Assembly (NCBI GenBank): GCA_012031335.1 | Contig: JAAUTT010000084.1 | Coordinates: forward strand, 1 to 10,202 | Direction: 5' to 3' | Length of the DNA: 10,202 nucleotides | Source of the DNA: Bacteroidales bacterium | Lineage (GTDB): Bacteria; Bacteroidota; Bacteroidia; Bacteroidales; JAAUTT01 | Shown here: positions 1 to 7,480 of the stretch, piece after piece | Numbering within the stretch: position 1 is the stretch's first letter | Layout of the letters: every line of letters starts with the position of its first letter | The notes under the pieces: model-generated | The model's database searches: none | What the model saw: only the letters and a program-made list of their open reading frames with translations | Told to the model about the DNA's origin: nothing | Position numbers and translations under genes: made by a program

Positions 1-63
1 CTTTTGGTAATTCTCAAAAAAGTAATTGTTGAAAAAAACGATAACATGCAGGAACATAAATAG
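1..63 (+). CDS. Possible C-terminal tail of an upstream gene (partial)
   Basis: The frame beginning at base 1 stays open for 20 codons (LLVILKKVIVEKNDNMQEHK) and ends at TAG 61-63, 39 bases before the next gene. The start of this peptide is hydrophobic and its end is charged, as at the C-terminus of a membrane protein. The segment is too short to assign a family, and 20 open codons can occur by chance. The minus strand is also partly open here, so a divergent gene cannot be excluded. Confidence 0.3.
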   Translation, partial: LLVILKKVIVEKNDNMQEHK

Positions 64-102
64 CTTTCTTTTATTTAATTTTCCGGTTCACATATTGTTA
101 AG

Positions 103-1450
103 ATGTTTGCCATTATCGATATTGAAACTACGGGAGGAAGCCCTAAGCATGAAAAATAACCGAAATTGCAGTTATCCTGCATGACGGAAAAACTATTACA
201 GATCAGTTTTCAACACTTATAAACCCCGAGAAGATTATACCTTATCATATAACAAGCCTTACTGGAATTTCAAATGAAATGGTGGCAGATGCTCCCCGCT
301 TTTATGAAATAGCACGAAAGCTTGTAGAAATGACAGAAGGGTATACATTTGTTGCCCATAATGTAAATTTCGATTATCGTTTTATTAAAGAAGAATTTGC
401 CCGACTTGGTTTTGACTATAAACGCAATACGCTTTGTACAGTTAAACTGAGCAGAAAAATTCTGCCTGGAAAGCGATCTTATAGTCTGGGGCTACTTTGC
501 GATGAATTGGGAATCTGTATCAATGGCCGTCATAGAGCAATGGGCGACGCATTGGCCACTGCAAAGCTTTTTGATATTCTTTTATCAGCCGATACAAATT
601 CTCAACCAAACCTTTTTCAGCCTCAATCTATCAACCTGCAGAGCCTTCATCCTTTCTTTGATTCAGCTTGTATATCCAAACTTCCGGGTAAAGCAGGCGT
701 GTATTACTTTTTTAATGAGAAAGGCGAAATAATATACATAGGTAAAAGCAACGATATTCAAACAAGAGTCATTTCACACCTTTGCAATAACACCACCAAA
801 AGGCTATTGAAATGAAAACTCAAATTGTTTCAATAGATTATGAAATTACCGGAAGTGAACTTATCGCGCTTCTTCTTGAATCGGAAGAAATAAAAAAACA
901 CAAACCCCGCTTTAACCATGCACAAAGACGAACACCAACACATTGCGGGATTTTCCTAAATATTGATGAAAATGGCTATATGCGACTTTCTATAGCCAAT
1001 AATGCAAATTCGAATTCAGATCCACTTACATCTTTTTAACAATTCGGCTGAAGCCGCGAGTTTCTTCATTTTCTGATTCAGAGATATCATTTATGCCAGA
1101 GCCTTTGTGGCCTATATAATAGTTCGGGAGCCTGTTTTCAGCACCAGTTGGGCGAATGCAACGGAGCCTGCTGTGGAAAAGAATTACCCGAAACGTATAA
1201 CATCAGAGTTAAAAAGGCACTTACTCATTTTGAATACGAAACCAAAAGCTTCTTTATAATCGATAAAGGGCGGAGCAACGAAGAAATGTCTATTGTTCAG
1301 ATACGTAACGGAAAATATGTTGGTTATGGTTTTACCAGCAGAGAATTTTCCTATTCAACCACCGAAAACTTATCTGATTGTATAAAACTGGCTAAGGATA
1401 ATCGGGATATTCAACAAATTATCAAACATCATATCAAAAATATAAGGTAG
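103..1450 (+). CDS. DEDDh 3'-5' exonuclease fused to a GIY-YIG nuclease domain (epsilon/Cho-like), frameshifted in this sequence
   Basis: This is a two-nuclease protein of about 449 residues once the frame is repaired. The N-terminal half is a DnaQ/epsilon-type exonuclease: motif I is FAIIDIETTGG (Asp6, Glu8), motif II is FVAHNVNFD (about residue 91), and motif III is HRAMGD (His about 144, Asp about 149). The middle is a GIY-YIG domain with GVYYFF and IIYIGKS (about 199-216), the following Arg, and the conserved Glu in ALLLESEEIKKHKPRFN. The C-terminal part is rich in cysteine (HLCQSLCGLY, GACFQHQLGECNGACCGKE). The arrangement resembles the known epsilon-like/Cho fusion family, whose GIY-YIG part is related to the UvrC incision domain, so a role in DNA repair is inferred. 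The frame breaks at A154-156 (one A short), A810-812 (one A short), T1033-1037 (one T extra or two short) and T1061-1063 (one T short). ATG 103 is chosen because motif I starts immediately after it. Confidence 0.85.
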
Positions 1451-1455
1451 AAAAA

Positions 1456-1477
1456 TAATTCCATATTAATTCCATAT
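1456..1477. repeat. Perfect tandem duplication of an 11-mer
   Basis: TAATTCCATAT occurs twice back to back (1456-1466 and 1467-1477), starting 5 bases after the stop codon of the exonuclease gene. It is a simple AT-rich tandem repeat. I see no further copies in the window, and no function is evident. Confidence 0.7.
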
Positions 1478-1593
1478 TTACCCTCTCTGAAAAATACATA
1501 TCAGCAAAATAAAACGCATTTCAATGACATAAATCATAAAACTTCTTTTCAGGAATGCCGTAAATTATTTCAAAACTTTTAAAATTAGGTAGT

Positions 1594-2121
1594 ATGAAAA
1601 GATTGGTGTTGTTTTTTGGATTGAGTACGTTAATTTCTATGTCACTTTTAGCACAAACCATAAAAGTTGTATCTTACCCCCAGTTTGTTTCTAACAGCTT
1701 GCTTGTTTTCAGCAAATATGTTAATTGGCCGTTAAATCATAAAAATGGCGACTTTATCATAACTATTATTGGTAATCCCGATGTTTACAAGGAACTAAGC
1801 AGTAATATTCACACCATGAAGGTTGGATCGCAGAATATTATTGTGAGATATTACAACAAAGTTAATGAAGTTCAGGACTTTAGCCATATTTTATTTTTAT
1901 CGGAAAACAACAGCAGTACAATAAAAAAGGTAACAGATAAGGTAGGATCTGAAAACACATTGATTGTAACCTCCAGTGAAGGATTACTAACTTATGGTGC
2001 AGGAATAAATTTTATTCCGGTAGATGGTTTAATGAAGTTTGAAATATCAAAAGGAAATATCAGCAAACGAAATCTTGAAATTCATTCCTGGTTAGAAAAA
2101 ATGGCTGCAAAGCAAGGTTAA
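1594..2121 (+). CDS. Secreted YfiR/DUF4154 family protein
   Basis: This intact 175-residue protein has a typical signal peptide (MKRLVLFFGLSTLISMSLLAQ, cleavage expected after about residue 19-21). The mature part matches the YfiR (DUF4154) pattern: an early FSKYVNWP segment, FIITIIGNPDVYKEL, a central HILFLSE strand, LIVTSSEGLL, a GAGINFIPVDGLMKFEIS strand pair, and a final helix NLEIHSWLEKMA. Pseudomonas YfiR is a periplasmic inhibitor of the diguanylate cyclase YfiN. In Bacteroidota such proteins often sit beside sensor kinases or other signalling genes, but no such partner is visible here, so its target is unknown. It stands alone, with 143 bp upstream and a terminator directly downstream. 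No clear Bacteroidota promoter is visible before it. Assignment to the family is fairly secure; the role is inferred. Confidence 0.8.
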   Translation: MKRLVLFFGLSTLISMSLLAQTIKVVSYPQFVSNSLLVFSKYVNWPLNHKNGDFIITIIGNPDVYKELSSNIHTMKVGSQNIIVRYYNKVNEVQDFSHILFLSENNSSTIKKVTDKVGSENTLIVTSSEGLLTYGAGINFIPVDGLMKFEISKGNISKRNLEIHSWLEKMAAKQG

Positions 2122-2138
2122 GAAACTTTCAGTACTTT

Positions 2139-2180
2139 AAAAAAAGTAATATCTTTATGGGGTATTACTTTTTTTGTTTT
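2139..2180 (+). terminator. Rho-independent terminator of the YfiR-family gene
   Basis: AAAAAAAGTAATA (2139-2151) pairs perfectly over 13 bp with TATTACTTTTTTT (2163-2175) across an 11-base loop, and the T run continues to 2180 apart from one G. It begins 17 bases after the stop codon. The stem is AT-rich, with only one G-C pair, but the A-tract/T-tract form is classic. Because it is symmetrical it could also stop transcription from the other strand. Confidence 0.8.
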
Positions 2181-2216
2181 AGTTAAATATCCTGCCATTA
2201 CAGGTTATTTAACTAA
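2179..2216. other. Second hairpin (inverted repeat) upstream of bamD
   Basis: TTAGTTAAATA (2179-2189) pairs with TATTTAACTAA (2206-2216) over 11 bp. After one T-T mismatch, CCTG (2191-2194) pairs with CAGG (2201-2204) around a 6-base loop, CCATTA. It starts at the very end of the terminator's T tract. It lacks a strong T tail, so it may be a second terminator arm, an operator for bamD, or an mRNA 3'-end structure; the sequence does not decide between these. Confidence 0.55.
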
Positions 2217-2266
2217 TTTTAATAAATAAATTTACCGGCAATCCGTTGTTAATAGTAATTTTATGC

Positions 2267-2295
2267 TTGTATTTTGTCTATTTAATGTACATTTG
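2267..2295 (+). promoter_or_regulatory. Predicted Bacteroidota-type promoter of bamD
   Basis: TACATTTG (2288-2295) matches the Bacteroidota -7 consensus TAnnTTTG exactly, and TTG (2267-2269) lies 18 bases upstream as a -33 candidate. Transcription would start near 2300, giving a leader of about 10 bases before ATG 2311. It argues against using the upstream in-frame ATG at 2263, which would precede the promoter. Confidence 0.5.
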
Positions 2296-2310
2296 CACAA
2301 TATTTTTAGA

Positions 2311-3096
2311 ATGAAGAAACATATATTATTAATTGGTATTCTGGTTGTTACGTTATTTTCTTGTGGTAAATACGAAAAGATTCTTAAAAGTTCCGACTAT
2401 AAGATGAAATATCAAAAAGCATTTGAGTATTACAATGCTGAAGAATATGTAAGAGCAGCCACCATTTTTGAACAGATAGTACCTGTATTTAAAGGAACGG
2501 ATAAATCGGACACTGTTTCGTATTACCATGCTATGAGTTATTACAAACAAAAGGATTACACACTGGCAGGTCATTATCTCAAGAATTTTTTTCAAAATTA
2601 TCCTTACTCTCCATTTGCAGACGAAGCCCAATTCTTATCTGCATATTGCTTTTATATGGATAGTCCCAGACCGAGTCTGGATCAGGAAAACACCTACACT
2701 GCCATTGATGCATTTACTTTGTATATTCGAAATCACCCCACAAGTAAGCATATTGAGGATGCGCAGAAGTATATCGGCGATTTGCAGGACAAGCTGGTAG
2801 ATAAATCGTACAAAAATGCAAGATTGTATTTTGACCTTGGTGATTACAAAAGTTCCATTATTGCACTGAACAATAGCATTTCCGAATATCCCAATACTAA
2901 ATACCGGGAAGAATTACAGTTTTTAATACTGCAGTCGAATTATTTTCTGGCGAAGAACAGTGTGCTTTCCAAACAAAAAGAAAGATTTCAGTCAACTATC
3001 GATGAGTATTATTCGTTTATTGCAGAGTTTCCTAACAGTAAATACTCTAAGGATGCCAAAGATATTTACGAAGATTCTCAGTCATTTATAAAGTAA
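2311..3096 (+). CDS. bamD: Outer membrane protein assembly factor BamD (TPR lipoprotein)
   Basis: This intact 261-residue lipoprotein has a short signal peptide ending in the lipobox LFSC, with Cys18 as the predicted lipidation site. The mature protein is a chain of TPR helices: KYQKAFEYYNAEEYVRAATIFEQIVPVFKG, then YYHAMSYYKQKDYTLAGHYLKNF, FADEAQFLSAYC, and a late YKSSIIALNNSISEYPNTKYREE repeat. The segment DSPRPSLDQENT, followed by AIDAF and an FxxxxPxS-type motif, is characteristic of BamD. It would be anchored to the inner face of the outer membrane and work with BamA to insert beta-barrel proteins. ATG 2311 is preferred over ATG 2263 because only the former places the signal peptide at the N-terminus. 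It is the first gene of the block continuing into rpoZ and coaBC. Confidence 0.92.
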   Translation: MKKHILLIGILVVTLFSCGKYEKILKSSDYKMKYQKAFEYYNAEEYVRAATIFEQIVPVFKGTDKSDTVSYYHAMSYYKQKDYTLAGHYLKNFFQNYPYSPFADEAQFLSAYCFYMDSPRPSLDQENTYTAIDAFTLYIRNHPTSKHIEDAQKYIGDLQDKLVDKSYKNARLYFDLGDYKSSIIALNNSISEYPNTKYREELQFLILQSNYFLAKNSVLSKQKERFQSTIDEYYSFIAEFPNSKYSKDAKDIYEDSQSFIK

Positions 3097-3119
3097 AACA
3101 TTAAATTTCAATATAAAAC

Positions 3120-3440
3120 ATGGACTACAAAAACCAAAGCTCCAGGATCCACTATCACACGCGATTTGGATAAAATTGAAGAACCAATCGGAAATGTTTA
3201 TGAAACAGTAATGATTATTGCTAAAAGAGCAAATCAGATAAGTGTGGAAATGAAACAGGAACTGAACCGGAAACTGGAAGAATTTGCCTATTACACTGAT
3301 AACCTGGAAGAAGTTTCGAAAACCGTGAGCAAATAGAGATTTCGAAATTTTATGAAAGGCTTCCTAAACCCAACCTGATTGCCATTCAGGAATTTGTTGA
3401 AGGCGAGGTATATTATCGTAATCCAGCCAAGAATGCATAA
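3120..3440 (+). CDS. rpoZ: DNA-directed RNA polymerase omega subunit, frameshifted in this sequence
   Basis: With two frame corrections this stretch encodes about 107 residues of the Bacteroidota-type omega (Rpb6/K-like) subunit, which helps assemble and stabilise RNA polymerase. Recognisable parts are MDYK at the start, APGSTITRDLDKIEEP, GNVYETVMIIAKRANQIS, KLEEFAYYTDNLEEV, FENREQIEISKFYERLPKP and GEVYYRNPAKNA. The first correction is in the A run 3129-3133 (one A extra or two missing). The second is in T3314-3316 (one T missing, restoring EEVFENREQ). Because each uncorrected frame is short, an automatic gene finder would miss this gene. It lies 23 bases after bamD, and its stop TAA (3438-3440) overlaps the coaBC start ATG by one base, so it is almost certainly cotranscribed and translationally coupled. 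Confidence 0.88.
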
Positions 3441-4650
3441 TGCTTCTTAAGGGTAAAAAAATATTATTGGCCGTAACTGGCAGTATAGCAGCTTACAAGG
3501 CTGCTATTCTTGTCCGTATGCTTGTGAAGGAAGGTGCTGACGTTAAAGTACTGATGACCCCGCTGGCCAAGGAATTCATTACCCCGCTTACACTGGCAAC
3601 ACTTTCAAAAAACCCTATTCTTGTCGATTTTTTTAATCCTGAAAATGGAGACTGGAATAGCCATGTCGACTTGGGATTATGGGCCGATGCCTTCCTGATA
3701 GCCCCGGCCACAGCCAACACTATTGGAAAGATGGCTAACGGCATTGCTGATAATCTAGTTATTACTACTTACCTTTCAGCCCGCTGCAAAGTTTTTGTAG
3801 CTCCGGCTATGGATTTGGATATGTTTTCGCATCCGACTACAACCCGGAACCTGGGAATACTGAAATCGTTCGGCAATATTATTATAGAACCTGCAACCGG
3901 AGAACTGGCCAGTGGTCTTGAAGGTAAAGGCCGGATGGAAGAACCTGAAAATATTGTAAAAGCTTTAGCAGAATATTTCGGAGGTACAATCAGAAAAGAT
4001 AAGGACCTTTTGCATAAAAAGGTTATGGTTACAGCGGGGCCAACTTATGAAGCCATTGATCCTGTGCGTTTTATAGGTAATTACTCTTCAGGGAAAATGG
4101 GATTTGCCATAGCCGAAGAACTAGCAAACCGCGGAGCTATGGTAATCCTGGTGAGCGGCCCTGTTTCACTGAAGCTTTTTCATCCCAACATTCAGGTTAT
4201 TAAAGTGGCAAGCGCCGGAGAAATGCATGAAGCCTGTATCTCAAGATTTTCGCACATGGACGCTGCCATACTTTCGGCGGCAGTCGCCGACTTTACCCCT
4301 GTAAACCCTCTGCCTAAAAAGGTAAAACGCGAAAAAGAAAATTACCTGCTGGAACTGAAGCCTACATCGGATATTGCTGCTCATTTAGGATCATTAAAAA
4401 ATAACAAACAGGTATTGGCAGGTTTCGCACTCGAAACAAATGATGAACTCGAAAATGCCCAGAAAAAATTAAAATCGAAAAATCTCGATTTTGTAGTTTG
4501 AATTCTTTAAATGACCCGGGAGCAGGCTTTCAGGTCGATACCAACAAAATAACTATCATCGACAAAAACAATAATATTCAGAAATTTGAGTTAAAAACTA
4601 AAGCCGAAGTGGCAACTGATATTGTTAACAAACTCGTAACCTGCTTCTGA
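3440..4650 (+). CDS. coaBC: Bifunctional phosphopantothenoylcysteine synthetase/decarboxylase CoaBC, frameshifted near its 3' end
   Basis: The protein joins 4'-phosphopantothenate to cysteine (CoaB) and decarboxylates the product to 4'-phosphopantetheine (CoaC), two steps of coenzyme A synthesis in the cytoplasm. The CoaC half shows GSIAAYKA (14-21), the catalytic-type His75 in SHVDLGLWAD, APATANT, and APAMDLDM. The CoaB half shows MVTAGPTYEAIDPVRFIGNYSSGKMG (about 196-221), SAAVADFTP, the Lys-rich KKVKREK, and GFALETND. The frame breaks at T4497-4499, where one T is missing. Restoring it continues DFVVLNSLNDPGAG to TGA 4648-4650 and gives about 403 residues, the normal family length. The restored tail supplies the C-terminal part of the CoaB fold. 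The start overlaps the rpoZ stop by one base, and the next gene starts one base after the stop. Confidence 0.93.
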
Positions 4651-4651
4651 A

Positions 4652-5562
4652 ATGTTTCTCCGTTCATTTTCCCTTATCTGCCTGATTTTTATCTCCTCAT
4701 ATACTTTAGTTGCACAAGAACTTAAGTGTAATGTTCAAATTGTTTCCGAGCAAATTCAAGGTACCAATAAACGGGTTTTTGAAACTTTGCAAAATGCCAT
4801 TTTCGAATTTATGAATAACCGAAACTGGACCAACCATGTTTATGGTAGCCAGGAAAGAATTGAGTGTAACCTTCTTTTTAATCTCAACGATCATTCTGGA
4901 GATGTTTTTAAAGGGACTTTGCAGATTCAGAGCCGTAGACCGGTTTTCAATTCATCGTACAATACAACTTTACTTAATTATCTTGATCAAAATATCACTT
5001 TCACCTATGTGGAATATGAACCACTTGAGTATAACGAAAGTAGTTTCACTTCCAACCTCACCTCTATTCTTGCCTATTATGCACTGGTGATGATCGGTCT
5101 GGATTACGATTCTTATTCTCTCAAAGGTGGAACTGATATATTCCGCCGGGCCGAAACACTTGTAAATAATGCCCAGCAGGCTACGGAAAAAGGTTGGAAA
5201 GCTTTTGATGCCAGCAGCAATAAAAACAGGTACTGGCTTATCCAGAATATACTCGATGAAAAATACAGCCCTGTGCGCGATTTTATATATCGGTATCACA
5301 GGTTGGGTCTCGATGTTTTGGCAGATAAAACCAACGAAGGACGAGACGCTGCTGTTGAATCGATACGTATGATTCAGCAGGTATTTCGTCAGAAACCCGA
5401 CCCATACCTCCATTGGTTGCAGGTAGTTTTCGATGCCAAAACGAAGAATGGGTTAATCTGTTTTCGGGTTCCTTCCCCGAAGAAAAAAACAGGGTGGTAC
5501 AAATCTTAAAAGAAATTGATGCTCCCAATTCCAACAAGTATCAAAAAATAATGCAACAATAA
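4652..5562 (+). CDS. Secreted DUF4835 family protein, frameshifted near its 3' end
   Basis: This is a protein of about 303 residues after repair, with a signal peptide (MFLRSFSLICLIFISSYTLVAQ). The mature protein starts ELKCNVQIVSEQIQGTNKRV and continues with FEFMNNRNWT, IECNLLFNL and IQSRRPVFNSSY. After these come ILAYYALVMIGLDYDSYS and an acidic and aromatic second half with KGWKAFD and YHRLGLDVL. This matches DUF4835, a family found in Bacteroidota beside coaBC and recN, whose function is unknown to me. One A is missing in A5438-5441. Restoring it turns the aberrant tail into NEEWVNLFSG, FPEEKNRVVQILKEID and NSNKYQKIMQQ, ending at TAA 5560-5562. It is separated from coaBC by a single base, so it is cotranscribed with it. 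An envelope or outer-membrane role is an inference from the signal peptide. Confidence 0.85.
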
Positions 5563-5598
5563 TTTAACACACTGTTTATCAATTGTATTATTCCAAAT

Positions 5599-5661
5599 TA
5601 TTACATTCAATAAATGATTTCTGTAATAGCCGGTGTATAACTTCTCTGCTTCCGGTTTTTT
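5599..5661 (+). terminator. Weak terminator candidates between the DUF4835 gene and recN
   Basis: TATTACA (5599-5605) pairs with TGTAATA (5622-5628) across a 16-base loop. Just beyond, CCGG (5630-5633) can pair with CCGG (5652-5655), which is followed by six T (5656-5661). Both stems are short and the loops long. They could attenuate read-through into recN but are not convincing terminators. Confidence 0.25.
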
Positions 5662-5679
5662 ATTTAAATCACATTCAAC

Positions 5680-5687
5680 TATCTTAG
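5680..5687 (+). promoter_or_regulatory. Possible -7 promoter element of recN
   Basis: TATCTTAG matches the TAnnTTTG consensus at all but one fixed position and lies 18 bases before the recN start codon, a spacing similar to that at bamD. Only a T run is seen at the expected -33 position, so the call is weak. Confidence 0.3.
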
Positions 5688-5705
5688 CAGCATCAATACC
5701 CAATC

Positions 5706-7372
5706 ATGCTAAAAGCACTTTCCATACAGAATTACGCTTTAATAAAAGATATCCGTATAGATTTCAACAATGGTTTATCCATCATCACCGGAGAAACAGG
5801 AGCAGGTAAATCTATCCTGCTGGGCGCGTTGTCGCTGCTGATTGGTCAGCGTGCTGACACATCAGTTCTCTTCGATACTTCCCGTAAATGCATTGTGGAG
5901 GGGACTTTCCATATTTCAACCTATGGAATGAAAGATTTTTTCGGGGAAAATGAGCTGGACTATGCCGATGAGACCACAATCCGCCGTGAAATAACCAACG
6001 AAGGTAAATCACGTGCTTTTATAAACGATACTCCTGTAAATATCGGTTTGCTGAAAACTTTGGGAGATAAATTAATTGATATCCATTCCCAGCACGAGAA
6101 TCTTTATCTCGAGAATCCGTTGTTTCAACTTGATATTCTGGATACAATTGCACATCAACACAAAGATTTGGAGGTCTATAAGGAGAATTATCATAGCTAC
6201 CGAAAACTGCTTAACGATTTTCAGGAAGTAAACGATCGAAATGAAAAGCAGAAAAATGATCTTGATTACCTGCAACATCAGTTTAACCAGTTAAACAATG
6301 CCAAACTTAAAGGCGATGAGTTGGAGGAGTTGGAGGCCGAATATCAAACACTTTCACATGCTGAAGAAATCAAAACCCATCTTGCCATTATCTCCGAATT
6401 GCTGAGTGGTGAAAACAATGCCCTTATTGTTAATACAAAAGATTGTATCCAGCACCTGCTTAAAATTAAAGATATTTTTAAACCTGCAGGAGAGTTTAAA
6501 AGCAGGTTCGAAAGTATTTTAATTGAAATGAAGGACCTGTACCCAGCCATTGACAAACTGGCAACCAATATTGAACACGACCCTGTCAGACTTGAATACG
6601 TAAAACAAAGGCTTGACCTGATCAATACACTGCTTCAGAAACACAAGCTTGACAATGTAACGGCCCTGATAGAACTTAAGGACAAACTTTCGGAACAGAT
6701 TGGTTCCATTGTAACAGCCGACGAAAGGATTTTACAGCTGAAAAAACAGATTGGGGAGCAAAAACAACAGCTTGCAAAGTTAGCTGCCAACCTCACCGCA
6801 AAAAAGGGAAAACAATCGGCTCCTGATCTGGAAAAAAGAGTGGAAGAAATACTGCATCAATTGGGTATGCCCAATGCTGTTTTTCAGGTAGATTTTACTT
6901 CATCCCCGGAATTTACGTTAACGGGAACCGATAAAGTAAGGTTTTATTCAGTGCCAACAAGCAATCGGGTCCCCAGGAAATATCCAAAGTAGCATCGGGC
7001 GGTGAAATGGCGAGACTCATGCTGAGTTTAAAAGCCATAATTGCTCAAACCATGTCTCTTCCTACCATTATTTTTGATGAAATCGATAGCGGTGTTTCGG
7101 GAGACATTGCAGATAAAATGGGAAATATCATTGAAACACTGGCTTCATTTACCCAAGTTATCAACATAACCCATCTGCCTCAGATAGCTTCTAAAGGAAA
7201 GAATCATTACATGGTTTACAAAGAAGATCAACTGGGAAATACCTACACCCACATAAAATTACTTTCGTTGAACGAAAGAATAACCGAAATTGCAAAAATG
7301 TTAAGCGGAGAGCAGCTTACCGATGCTGCCATCAATAATGCCCGGGAACTGTTAAAACATGCTCTCGCATAA
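5706..7372 (+). CDS. recN: DNA repair protein RecN, frameshifted in this sequence
   Basis: RecN is an SMC-like ATPase that acts in recombinational repair of double-strand breaks. After repair it has about 555 residues, the usual length. The N-terminal ATPase lobe begins LSIQNYALIKDIRIDF and carries Walker A GETGAGKS (29-36). It is followed by INDTPVNIGLLKTLGDKLIDIHSQHEN. The middle (about 150-390) is a heptad-rich, charged coiled coil. The C-terminal lobe has the LGMPNAVFQV segment, the ABC signature SGGE (about 431-434), Walker B IIFDEIDSGVSG (Asp458, Glu459) and the switch segment ITHLPQIAS. One T is missing in T6942-6945. Restoring it gives VRFLFSANKQSGP, which leads straight into EISKVASGGEMARL and joins the two open segments. 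The start ATG 5706 puts the conserved N-terminal strand at the beginning. It follows the DUF4835 gene after 143 bp. Confidence 0.95.
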
Positions 7373-7462
7373 CATTTTCGCCTGAAACGTTTTTTAACAA
7401 ATTGAACAATATGCATTCTTAATCATTTTACATAGGTGCAATTTTTTTATTATTTTCAGTTT

Positions 7463-7470
7463 TAACTTTA
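7463..7470 (+). promoter_or_regulatory. Possible -7 promoter element of fabI
   Basis: TAACTTTA differs from TAnnTTTG only in the last base and lies 10 bases before the fabI start codon. The surroundings are very AT-rich, so a chance match is likely, and no TTTG is seen at the expected -33 position. The 7373-7480 gap otherwise contains no gene. Confidence 0.25.
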
Positions 7471-7480
7471 ATTTTTATTT

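Noticed and set aside
103..1450. Pseudogene status for the exonuclease/GIY-YIG gene
   Set aside because: All catalytic motifs are intact, the four breaks are confined to A/T runs, and essential neighbours show the same defect.
2263..2310. Upstream in-frame ATG as the start of bamD
   Set aside because: It adds 16 residues before the lipoprotein signal peptide and lies upstream of the predicted promoter; ATG 2311 puts the signal peptide at the N-terminus.
4970..5413. 147-codon open frame on the minus strand
   Set aside because: It is antisense to the DUF4835 gene, has no recognisable domain, and the plus-strand protein matches its family across the whole stretch.
6930..7010. Programmed ribosomal frameshift or split gene in recN
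   Set aside because: There is no slippery heptamer with a downstream structure, and the same one-base pattern occurs in six other genes, so run-length error explains it better.
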